Shown here piece by piece: positions 44,964 to 51,653 of a DNA stretch of 64,000 nucleotides. A model generated the notes under the pieces. That model saw only the letters and a list, made by a program, of their open reading frames with translations, was not told where the DNA came from and ran no database searches. Origin of the DNA: Oscillospiraceae bacterium (GTDB lineage: Bacteria; Bacillota; Clostridia; Oscillospirales; Acutalibacteraceae); assembly GCA_015066175.1 (NCBI GenBank), contig SVOW01000007.1, forward strand, positions 1-64,000, read 5' to 3'. The position numbers and the translations under genes were made by a program. How positions within the stretch are numbered: the first letter of the stretch is position 1; each line of letters begins with the position of its first letter.

Positions 44964-46457
44964 TTATTTAGCTTCGTATTCATATTCAATGTAATAACCT
45001 ATATTATCCTCGTAATTTTCTTCTGTCTTTTTTGTCATGTTACCGTTGGTATCAAATTCATACTCTGTAACGCGAACAATATCGTCAACGTAATTATACT
45101 CAACCTCTTTAACCAGATTAGAATCTGCATCGTATTCATATTTTATAGTTTCACTGTACTCTTCATAAGTTTCATTGTAATCAGTAACTTCTTTTGTCAT
45201 ATTACCTTTTTCATCGTATTCATATTCAGTAACTGAACGCACAGTGTCATCGAAATCATAGTCTGTTTCTTTTATTACTTCACCATTGCTGTTATACTCA
45301 ATTTCATACATAGAGCTTTTATTAGCATCTTCATCGTAAATCATTACTCTTATGGGTTTATCATCAGCATTGTATTCATATTCTGCTTCAAAAGTAAATA
45401 CATCACCGTCATACTCATACTCTGTTGATTTTGTTATGTTGTTATAGCTGTCGTATTCATACACATTAAGGTATTCGTATTCACAGTCATAAATTCTTTC
45501 TTCTACCAGATTGCCGTTACTGTCGTATTCATATTCTACAAAGTATTCATTTTCATAATCAGATGATTTCTTCACGTTACCGTTTTCATCGTACTCATAT
45601 TCTGTACAACTTTCATATTCATCGCTGACTATTGTTTCCTTTATCATATTACCTTCACTGTCATATTCATATTCATAAATCATATCCACACTGTCGTCAG
45701 CATTATACACTGTCATTTTTGTCATAAGGTACTCTGTTTCAGCTTCAGATGTCTTTTTGCCGGAAATATCAATTTCAGTTTCTTTTCCGTTTTCGTTTGT
45801 GCCGACTACTTTGCCGTTTTCTTCGTGAACATCTGAATACTTGCCTGAGTTTTTTGCTTCAACAGGTTTTTTACCTTTAGCTGTGTAGATAAATGATTTA
45901 CCCTTACCGCCTTCATAAATTTCGATTGAAATGTAGATAATTTTATCAAGTTTGATTTTGCCGTTTACCTTACCGCTGATGTTTTCTTTGATTGGCTGTG
46001 CTTTTTTCTGGTTAACAAAGTAAATATCAGCATCATAAAATTCAGGGTGTTCTTCATCTGATTCATCAGTTTTACCAACAATTGCATATGCTTCGTATGT
46101 ACCGTCTGAATCATAGTCATCACAAACAAATTCAACAATCGGTTTAGTTGTGCTTTCTTCGAGAAGCTGCTTAAGCTTTTCTTCTTCAGAAGTTTTTTTG
46201 TCAAAAAGTCCGGGCATGAAAATAATTCCCAGCACAACTGCAGCAACAAGTAACACCGCAACGATTGCAATAATAATTCCTTTTGATGATTTTTTCTTTT
46301 TCGGTGCGGGAGGTGTTGCAGGAACAAATTTAACAGACTGTACAGCTCTGCTTTCCATTACCGCAGGTGATGGTTTCTGCACAAACGGTTTTCCGCATGA
46401 TGTGCAGAATTTTGTATTATCAAGATTTTCCTTACCACAAAAATTACATTTTTTCAT
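44964..46457 (-). CDS. Zinc-ribbon membrane protein with outside YD-type repeats
   Basis: This 497-residue protein has an N-terminal zinc ribbon (CNFCGKENLDNTKFCTSCG), a Pro/Lys linker, one membrane helix (GIIIAIVAVLLVAAVVLGIIF, about 60-82), a small beta domain (VEFVCDDYDSDGTYEAYAIVG) and about ten repeats of 20-25 residues of the pattern YEYDxxGNxxKE, typical of RHS/YD repeats. RHS repeats normally form toxin-carrying shells; here there is no toxin domain and the array is short. The layout resembles the two zinc-ribbon genes at 19481-21849. Function unknown, possibly binding a surface carbohydrate. Its promoter overlaps a perfect inverted repeat. Confidence 0.83.
   Translation of the reverse strand: MKKCNFCGKENLDNTKFCTSCGKPFVQKPSPAVMESRAVQSVKFVPATPPAPKKKKSSKGIIIAIVAVLLVAAVVLGIIFMPGLFDKKTSEEEKLKQLLEESTTKPIVEFVCDDYDSDGTYEAYAIVGKTDESDEEHPEFYDADIYFVNQKKAQPIKENISGKVNGKIKLDKIIYISIEIYEGGKGKSFIYTAKGKKPVEAKNSGKYSDVHEENGKVVGTNENGKETEIDISGKKTSEAETEYLMTKMTVYNADDSVDMIYEYEYDSEGNMIKETIVSDEYESCTEYEYDENGNVKKSSDYENEYFVEYEYDSNGNLVEERIYDCEYEYLNVYEYDSYNNITKSTEYEYDGDVFTFEAEYEYNADDKPIRVMIYDEDANKSSMYEIEYNSNGEVIKETDYDFDDTVRSVTEYEYDEKGNMTKEVTDYNETYEEYSETIKYEYDADSNLVKEVEYNYVDDIVRVTEYEFDTNGNMTKKTEENYEDNIGYYIEYEYEAK
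44970..45685 (-). repeat. YD-repeat coding array
   Basis: About ten degenerate units, each containing a TACGAATAC-like core (Tyr-Glu-Tyr) and Gly-Asn about six codons later. They have diverged in DNA, so the array is older than the 42-bp repeat at 20665. Confidence 0.8.
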
Positions 46458-46488
46458 AACTTCATCTCTCCTTGAATCTGATGATTGA

Positions 46489-46517
46489 AATTTACACCAT
46501 TTTCACATTTATTTCAA
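46489..46517 (-). promoter_or_regulatory. Promoter of the YD-repeat gene
   Basis: TTGAAA (46512-46517), a 17-base spacer and TAAATT (46489-46494) on the minus strand. The -35 box lies within the inverted repeat at 46506-46534. Confidence 0.6.
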
Positions 46518-46534
46518 TAATTCTGAAATAAATG
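46506..46534. promoter_or_regulatory. Inverted repeat over the -35 box, candidate operator
   Basis: CATTTATTTCA, seven bases, TGAAATAAATG: an 11-bp perfect inverted repeat. Its position over the -35 box suggests repressor binding; no regulator is identified. Confidence 0.5.
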
Positions 46535-46612
46535 AACCGGCAAATGTAATATTCTGAAAAAATGCAATCTACATCGGCAATATAATAGGTGTCAGTCTTA
46601 AAAATCAACGGC

Positions 46613-46625
46613 AACATCGTAGGGG
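46613..46625 (+). repeat. Half of a composite palindromic element
   Basis: AACATCGTAGGGG is identical to the left end of the palindrome at 46850-46862, but the right half is missing. The metallophosphoesterase relic begins two bases later. Confidence 0.55.
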
Positions 46626-46627
46626 AT

Positions 46628-46671
46628 ACTTCTTCACAATCTTTGTAAAAATCTTCGGCATCGGCAGATAA
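46628..46671 (+). pseudogene. Relic 3' end of a metallophosphoesterase gene
   Basis: These 44 bases match 44807-44850, the end of the secreted metallophosphoesterase gene, at 42 positions. They include the last codons (FFTIFVKIFGIGR) and the stop. No upstream coding sequence remains. A terminator follows at 46692, so this looks like the tail of a deleted paralog. Confidence 0.75.
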
Positions 46672-46691
46672 TAATTTGTAATTCAATCAGC

Positions 46692-46720
46692 AAACGGCAG
46701 GAATTATTTTCCTGCCGTTT
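46692..46720 (+). terminator. Orphan terminator after the relic
   Basis: AAACGGCAGGAA and TTCCTGCCGTTT form a 12-bp perfect stem with TTC following. No gene now uses it; it fits the lost paralog. Confidence 0.75.
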
Positions 46721-46854
46721 TTCTTTCCTGTAAATTGTTAAACAAAATTATTATTTTCAACTATCACTGATTTTAGTTTTTATAATAATCTGCAAGTGCG
46801 ATGCCCATATCCGGTTTTTTAAATTATAATTTATCGCACAATTAATTTTAACAT

Positions 46855-47030
46855 CGTAGGGGCGCCCATTGGGCGTCCGCCTGAAAATTACGCATAATTT
46901 AACGGGTCGTCGAGGACGCCGACCCCTACGAAATCTCAATTTAATTTTAACACTCGTAGGGCAGGGCCTTGGTCCTGCCGCCAAATCTTACGCAAAATAA
47001 CAAACGGCGGGAGCAAGCCCCCGCCCTACA
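46855..47030. repeat. Two 76-bp composite palindromes at 100-bp spacing
   Basis: Copy 1 (46855-46930) and copy 2 (46955-47030) each begin CGTAGGG and end CCCTAC(G/A). Each holds two GC-rich imperfect hairpins separated by an AT-rich spacer with the shared core TTACGCA. Each is preceded by TTAATTTTAACA. The hairpin sequences differ while the plan is kept, as in REP/BIME-like elements. Confidence 0.8.
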
Positions 47031-47087
47031 ATAACGTTTTAGACATAACGATAAATTATAATTTACCTTTAACTCTGATAAAAAATA

Positions 47088-47116
47088 ACCCTACAAAGCC
47101 ACACACTCTGCAGGGT
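47088..47116 (-). terminator. Terminator of the GH43-like gene
   Basis: ACCCTACA and TGCAGGGT form an 8-bp stem with one imperfect pair; a TTATTTTTTA tract follows on the minus strand. Confidence 0.65.
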
Positions 47117-47126
47117 GAAATGTTTT

Positions 47127-48116
47127 TTATTTTTCTACGCCGTAATGTGCCACTAATCTGTCATATTCTTCATCACTTATTGCAACGATTGAGCCATGAC
47201 GTGGTCTTAAATGGTCCATTTTGTAATTAATGGGATTTACTGCTTTGAAGTTTTTAAAATCCTTTGTCATCTGTGCAAAGAAATGGCCTGTGCCGTATTC
47301 ATCCATAAGCATTATCCACGCATCAGTGCCTGTAATATTAAACATTGTGCTGCCTTCAACGCCATGCTCTGAAAGGGAGCACACAACAGGCTCTGTATCA
47401 TAAGGGCCTGTTAAATTTTCAGACTTTACATAAGCAATTGTCTGGTCTTCATCATGCTTGAAATAGAGATAATAGAAGCCATCATTTTTGTTGTAGACAA
47501 TATCTGCATCTATGCACTGAATGCCTTCTCTGCCGTAAAGGGGTTTCGGCTCTGTTTCAAACTTTTTGAAATCTTTTGTATACGCATAATAATGGCCTGC
47601 AATGTCGTTTTCAACAGTTGAATGAGCCCAATATACCATGTACATTTCTTTATCAGCATCCCATATTGCCTGAGGTGCCCATGCTCTCGTGGTGTTTGCA
47701 AATTCGCCACCTAAATCCCTGATATCAATAATCGTTTCATCAGTCCAGTTAACAAGGTCTTCTGATTTCCAGGTAACAAGAGCGTGGTTTGAAGTCCAGC
47801 CTTCAAGAGCATTCATATCAGTGCCGATAATATAATAGCAATTATCCTGACCTTTGAAAATGTATGGGTCGCGGACACATTTTTTGCCCTTTTCCTGAAC
47901 AATAACAGGTTCGTTGTTATTCAGAGCCTTGAAATGATATCCGTCACGGCTTACAGCAAGGTGAATTCTCTGTTCTTCTGTTTCGTTTCCTACAAAATAG
48001 CAAAAAAGGTAAGCACCTTCACGGCTTACAGCAGGAAAGGCATAATCATTGAAAACACACCCTACAATATTGGGAATCAACATAATCACCGCCATTAAGT
48101 AACGTAAAAACAGCAT
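47127..48116 (-). CDS. GH43-like beta-propeller glycosidase
   Basis: This 329-residue protein has the five-blade propeller pattern of GH43 and related arabinosidases and xylosidases: VRDPYIFKGQDNCYYIIGT, TRAWAPQAIWDADKEMYMVYWAH, CIDADIVYNKNDGFYYLYFK and EGSTMFNITGTDAWIMLMDEYG. Asp and Glu residues are in plausible catalytic positions. The N-terminus (MLFLRYLMAVIMLIPNIVG) may be a signal peptide, or the true start may be later. Its ATG lies three bases after the yebC stop, with GAGG inside the yebC end, so the two are translationally linked although unrelated in function. Family assignment needs a profile search. Confidence 0.72.
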   Translation of the reverse strand: MLFLRYLMAVIMLIPNIVGCVFNDYAFPAVSREGAYLFCYFVGNETEEQRIHLAVSRDGYHFKALNNNEPVIVQEKGKKCVRDPYIFKGQDNCYYIIGTDMNALEGWTSNHALVTWKSEDLVNWTDETIIDIRDLGGEFANTTRAWAPQAIWDADKEMYMVYWAHSTVENDIAGHYYAYTKDFKKFETEPKPLYGREGIQCIDADIVYNKNDGFYYLYFKHDEDQTIAYVKSENLTGPYDTEPVVCSLSEHGVEGSTMFNITGTDAWIMLMDEYGTGHFFAQMTKDFKNFKAVNPINYKMDHLRPRHGSIVAISDEEYDRLVAHYGVEK

Positions 48117-48119
48117 AAA

Positions 48120-48851
48120 TTAATCCTCGTCAGTTTCCCAGTTGTGGTAAACGTTCTGAACGTCGTCGTTATCATCAAACATATCAAGCATTTTTGTCAT
48201 ATTCTTGATATCATCTTCGTTTGTAAGTTTTGTGTATGTTGAGGGAACATATTCAACTTCTGCTGAAACGTAGTTGTAGCCTTTTGCTTCAAGGTCATCA
48301 CGCACTGCACCCATATCATTAGGCTCTGTACGTATATCGAAAATATCGCCGTCTGCAATAAAGTCTACTGCACCTGCTTCAAGGGCATCTTCCATAAGCT
48401 TTTCTTCATCAATGCCTTCAGCTTCGATAATAATAACGCCCTGACGGCTGAACATAAATGAAACGCAGCCTGACTGACCCATATTTCCGCCGTATTTATC
48501 GAAATAATGACGGATATCGCCTGCTGTACGGTTACGGTTATCTGTAAGAGTTTCCACGATAACAGCAATACCTGAAGGACCGTAGCCTTCGTATACGATT
48601 TCTTCAAAGTTATCTCCGCCTGCTTCACCTGCAGCCTTTTTGATAATTCTTTCGATATTATCGTTGGGCACGTTGTTTGCCTTTGCTTTTGCGATAACGT
48701 CTTTAAGCTTTGTGTTTACTGAGGGGTCGGGGCCGCCATTTTTAACAGCAACGCCGATTTCACGGCCGATTTTTGTGAAGATTTTTGCTCTTGCGCCGTC
48801 TGTTTTTTCTTTTTTACGTTTGATTGTACTCCATTTTGAATGTCCTGACAT
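48120..48851 (-). CDS. YebC/PmpR family protein
   Basis: This 243-residue protein has the full YebC signature: MSGHSKWSTIKRKKEKTDGARAKIFTKIGREI, NVPNDNIERIIKKAAG, YEGYGPSGIAVIVETLTDNRNRTA and the final DMFDDNDDVQNVYHNW. Family members were described as transcription regulators and, more recently, as factors that help ribosomes translate difficult proline-rich stretches. A promoter TTGCCA-17-TATAAT lies at 48897-48925. It is followed directly by the GH43-like gene. Confidence 0.95.
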   Translation of the reverse strand: MSGHSKWSTIKRKKEKTDGARAKIFTKIGREIGVAVKNGGPDPSVNTKLKDVIAKAKANNVPNDNIERIIKKAAGEAGGDNFEEIVYEGYGPSGIAVIVETLTDNRNRTAGDIRHYFDKYGGNMGQSGCVSFMFSRQGVIIIEAEGIDEEKLMEDALEAGAVDFIADGDIFDIRTEPNDMGAVRDDLEAKGYNYVSAEVEYVPSTYTKLTNEDDIKNMTKMLDMFDDNDDVQNVYHNWETDED

Positions 48852-48896
48852 AGAAAACCATCCTTAAAATAAAATAATTTTAAAATTAACTCAAAT

Positions 48897-48925
48897 ATTA
48901 TACCATAATACAGTTGTTTTGGCAA
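48897..48925 (-). promoter_or_regulatory. Promoter of the yebC-like gene
   Basis: TTGCCA (48920-48925), a 17-base spacer and TATAAT (48897-48902) on the minus strand. Confidence 0.78.
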
Positions 48926-48929
48926 GGTA

Positions 48930-49469
48930 TTATTCATACTTTGCTCTTTCGCCGCCGATAAATTTAGGTCTTGTCCTTGCAGCAACAATAGGCGCTTCGC
49001 CGATTTTATCCAGTGATAATCTTACGGGCACTGCAACATTTTTAAGATGCATCCCAATCAAAGTAAGACCGATATCAAGTCCTGCGTGTGCTTTTACATT
49101 TTCAAGTGCAACAGGGTTTTCAAAATTTTTATAAGCTGTCGTTGCAAATGAGCCACCTGCTTTAGGCTGGGGCACAACAGACACAATTTCATAGCCGTAT
49201 TTTTCTGCAGCTTCTTTTTCAATAATAATTGCTCTGTTGAGATGTTCACAACACTGACATGCAAGGTAAATCCCTTTTTCTTTCAGCACAGGATAAATCC
49301 CATCAAACGCAGCCTCTGCCATATTGAGTGAAGAATCGTGGCCGATAACTCCACCTGCGATTTCACTTGAAGAACAACCTACTACAAAGATGTCGCCTTT
49401 TTCAAGTTTTGCAATCTCCAACAATTCTTCAACTGCCTGCTTTGCCTGATTCTTTACTGTTTCATACAT
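48930..49469 (-). CDS. TIGR01440 / UPF0340 family protein (YwlG-like)
   Basis: This 179-residue cytoplasmic protein of unclear role is conserved in Firmicutes. Recognised by the segments VVGCSSSEIAGGVIGHDSS, LACQCCEHLNRAI, VSVVPQPKAGGSFATTAY, AHAGLDIGLTLIGMHLK and the end RTRPKFIGGERAKYE. The paired Cys (CQCC) is conserved and may bind metal, but no reaction is known to me. The ATG at 49469 is chosen because AGGA lies about 10 bases upstream; an in-frame GTG at 49478 is too close. It is divergent from the Mrp gene, and both have promoters in the shared gap. Confidence 0.9.
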   Translation of the reverse strand: MYETVKNQAKQAVEELLEIAKLEKGDIFVVGCSSSEIAGGVIGHDSSLNMAEAAFDGIYPVLKEKGIYLACQCCEHLNRAIIIEKEAAEKYGYEIVSVVPQPKAGGSFATTAYKNFENPVALENVKAHAGLDIGLTLIGMHLKNVAVPVRLSLDKIGEAPIVAARTRPKFIGGERAKYE

Positions 49470-49491
49470 ATTTATCACTTCCTATAGTTAT

Positions 49492-49520
49492 ATTTTAACG
49501 CAATAAGAAAAAAAATACAA
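49492..49520 (-). promoter_or_regulatory. Promoter of the YwlG-like gene
   Basis: TTGTAT (49515-49520), a 17-base spacer and TAAAAT (49492-49497) on the minus strand. Confidence 0.55.
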
Positions 49521-49528
49521 TATCAACA

Positions 49529-49557
49529 TTGCAAAATAAAATTAATAGGTATATAAT
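49529..49557 (+). promoter_or_regulatory. Promoter of the Mrp gene
   Basis: TTGCAA (49529-49534), a 17-base spacer and TATAAT (49552-49557). Confidence 0.75.
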
Positions 49558-49596
49558 ATATAGGTAAAAAATAGACAAAAGGAGTATTTCAAAAAA

Positions 49597-50412
49597 ATGA
49601 GTAGTGGTTGTTCAGGCAATTGCTCATCATGTTCTTCAAACTGTGAAAAGAAAGATTTGCATATTCCTGCAAATCCGATGAGCAACGTAAAAAAAGTAAT
49701 TGGTGTTGTAAGCGGCAAAGGTGGCGTAGGCAAAAGCCTTGTAACTTCGCTCTGTGCCGTTGCAGCAAAAACAAGAGGATACAGCACTGCAGTGCTCGAC
49801 GCTGACGTTACAGGCCCTTCTATCCCCAAAGCATTCGGAATCACAGGCATGGCTGAAGCTTCAGATGCAGGACTTTTCCCCAGAGAAAGCAAACTGGGCA
49901 TTAAAGTAATGAGTGTAAACCTTCTTCTTGACGACGTTGAAAAGCCCGTTATCTGGAGAGGTCCTGTTATTTCAGGTATGGTTCAGCAGTTCTGGCAGGA
50001 AGTTATCTGGGGCGATGTAGATTATATGTTTGTTGATATGCCTCCCGGAACAGGTGACGTTTCACTTACTGTTTTCCAGTCACTTCCCGTTGATGGAATT
50101 ATTATCGTAACAACTCCTCAGGACCTTGTTACAATGATTGTCAAAAAAGCTTATAACATGGCAAAGATGATGAATATCCCCATCATCGGCGTTGTTGAAA
50201 ATATGAGTTATCTTGAATGTCCTGATTGTAAAAAACGTATAAATATATTCGGTGAAAGCAAAGCAGATGAAATTGCATCACAGCTTGGTGTTCCCGTACT
50301 TGCAAAGCTTCCCATCAACCCTGCTACTGCATCACTTGTTGACAAAGGTGCAGTTGAGCTTGCCGACACAGACGCTTTCGGTACTGTTATCGAAACAATT
50401 GAAAAAATATGA
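49597..50412 (+). CDS. Mrp/NBP35 family iron-sulfur cluster carrier ATPase
   Basis: This 271-residue P-loop protein holds and transfers Fe-S clusters. It has a Cys-rich N-terminus (CSGNCSSCSSNC), the deviant Walker A VVSGKGGVGKSLVTS, the Mrp motif VLDADVTGPSIPKAFG, VDMPPGTGDVSLT and the C-terminal cluster-binding CPDC. The N-terminal Cys motif resembles NBP35 more than the classical ApbC with a DUF59 domain, and that variant is common in anaerobes. The stop codon overlaps the next start by four bases (ATGA), coupling it to the permease gene. AGGAG lies before the ATG. Confidence 0.93.
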   Translation: MSSGCSGNCSSCSSNCEKKDLHIPANPMSNVKKVIGVVSGKGGVGKSLVTSLCAVAAKTRGYSTAVLDADVTGPSIPKAFGITGMAEASDAGLFPRESKLGIKVMSVNLLLDDVEKPVIWRGPVISGMVQQFWQEVIWGDVDYMFVDMPPGTGDVSLTVFQSLPVDGIIIVTTPQDLVTMIVKKAYNMAKMMNIPIIGVVENMSYLECPDCKKRINIFGESKADEIASQLGVPVLAKLPINPATASLVDKGAVELADTDAFGTVIETIEKI

Positions 50413-51611
50413 AAAACGAAGATTATAACGAAAACAAAAACAAGGAAGAAAAGTTTTCTCTGAACAAAAACACACTGAAGTTTGTTCTTGCGGTTATCAC
50501 TTTTACACTTCTGCTTAACTGGGGACTTAATCACACGGCAGATTTTGAAGAAGTGTTAAAAAATATTACAGGACTTTTTTCTCCGTTCATATTCGGCGCG
50601 TGTATTGCGTTTATAATCAACACAATTCTCAGACCATTGGAAAAACTCTGGAATAAAATTCCGCAGAAACTCCGCACAAAAAATTTTGACAAGGCAAAAC
50701 GTCCTGTATGCTTAACATTCAGTGTATTAATCGTTTTTGGTTCTGTTTTTGCAATTCTGTTTATGATCATCCCGCAGCTTGTGGACACAATAACATCTTT
50801 TGCAAACAAGCTGCCCCAGTATGTCAAAAACATTACCGGACTTATAGACAAGCTTTATGCTTTCCTTGCAAACCATAATATTTCTTTGCCGAGCATTAAC
50901 TTCAACTGGAACAAAATCGGAGACTTCCTCAAAAACTTCCTTGATGATTATGCCGACAGTTTCATCAACACAACTGTTGAAATCACAACATCAATTGTTA
51001 AAACAATTGTCAATTTTATAATTGCGATTTTCTTCTCGCTCTATCTTCTTGCTAAAAAAGAACGCGTAGGTAAGCATCTGAGCAGACTTGTTTATTCTGT
51101 AAGACCCAAACATACTGCCGATGCAATTATAAAATTCTCTCACTTTGTTTCTGACACTTTCACAAAATTTGTGACCGGCCAGCTTCTTGAAGCAATAATA
51201 ATTGGTGTATTGTGCTTAATCGGCATGTTGATACTTAAACTCCCCTATGCAGGCATTATTTCCGTTCTTATTGGATTTACTGCTCTTATACCTGTTTTCG
51301 GTGCTTTTATCGGCACAGGAATCGGTGCATTCCTTATTCTGCTTGCAGAGCCTATGAAAGCTTTGTGGTTTATAATTTTCATCATTGTTCTTCAGCAGAT
51401 AGAAACAAACCTTATTTACCCCAAGGTTGTCGGCAAAACAGTCGGTCTTCCCGGTATACTGGTGCTCGTTTCCGTTACAATAGGCGGCGGTGCATTCGGA
51501 ATTGTGGGAATGTTGTTCAGTGTACCTGTTTGCACAGTGCTTTATTGTGTATTCAAAGAATTCACAGAAAAACGACTTAAGGGCAAAGAAATCCCTGACA
51601 GGCTCAGATAA
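50409..51611 (+). CDS. AI-2E family transporter (PF01594)
   Basis: This 400-residue membrane protein has about eight hydrophobic segments and the family core: FSPFIFGACIAFIINTI at the N-terminus, FAIFFSLYLLAKKERVG in the middle (written here approximately as IIAIFFSLYLLAKKERVG) and FTKFVTGQLLEAIIIGVLC, GFTALIPVFGAFIG, and QIETNLIYPKVVGKTVGLPGILVLVSVTIGG near the end. Family members export the quorum signal AI-2 or act as Na+/H+ antiporters; which applies here is not shown. It is coupled to the Mrp gene and followed by a strong terminator. Confidence 0.9.
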   Translation: MKNEDYNENKNKEEKFSLNKNTLKFVLAVITFTLLLNWGLNHTADFEEVLKNITGLFSPFIFGACIAFIINTILRPLEKLWNKIPQKLRTKNFDKAKRPVCLTFSVLIVFGSVFAILFMIIPQLVDTITSFANKLPQYVKNITGLIDKLYAFLANHNISLPSINFNWNKIGDFLKNFLDDYADSFINTTVEITTSIVKTIVNFIIAIFFSLYLLAKKERVGKHLSRLVYSVRPKHTADAIIKFSHFVSDTFTKFVTGQLLEAIIIGVLCLIGMLILKLPYAGIISVLIGFTALIPVFGAFIGTGIGAFLILLAEPMKALWFIIFIIVLQQIETNLIYPKVVGKTVGLPGILVLVSVTIGGGAFGIVGMLFSVPVCTVLYCVFKEFTEKRLKGKEIPDRLR

Positions 51612-51617
51612 ACTTAA

Positions 51618-51650
51618 AATACCGTATGAACTTTTGGTTCATACGGTATT
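51618..51650. terminator. Bidirectional terminator between AI-2E permease and GH31
   Basis: AATACCGTATGAAC and GTTCATACGGTATT form a 14-bp perfect stem with T-rich flanks in both directions. Confidence 0.9.
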
Positions 51651-51653
51651 TTT

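Larger units (their letters stand above)
46458..47126. other. Gene-free region with relic and palindromic repeats
   Basis: No credible gene lies here. It holds, in order: the promoter and inverted repeat of the YD-repeat gene, half of a palindromic element, a 44-base relic of the metallophosphoesterase 3' end, a terminator, two 76-bp composite palindromes and the terminator of the GH43-like gene. Confidence 0.8.

Noticed and set aside
44964-46457. RHS-type polymorphic toxin
   Set aside because: The protein is short, has a zinc ribbon at the N-terminus, no RHS core-end motif and no C-terminal toxin domain or adjacent immunity gene.
46492-46686. Minus-strand frame of 64 codons between the YD-repeat gene and the relic
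   Set aside because: It runs antisense through the relic and over the inverted repeat; no start signal was seen.
46757-46984. Minus-strand frame of 75 codons over the palindromic repeats
   Set aside because: It is made of GC-rich hairpin sequence (Arg/Pro-rich product), lacks a convincing ribosome-binding site and resembles no protein.
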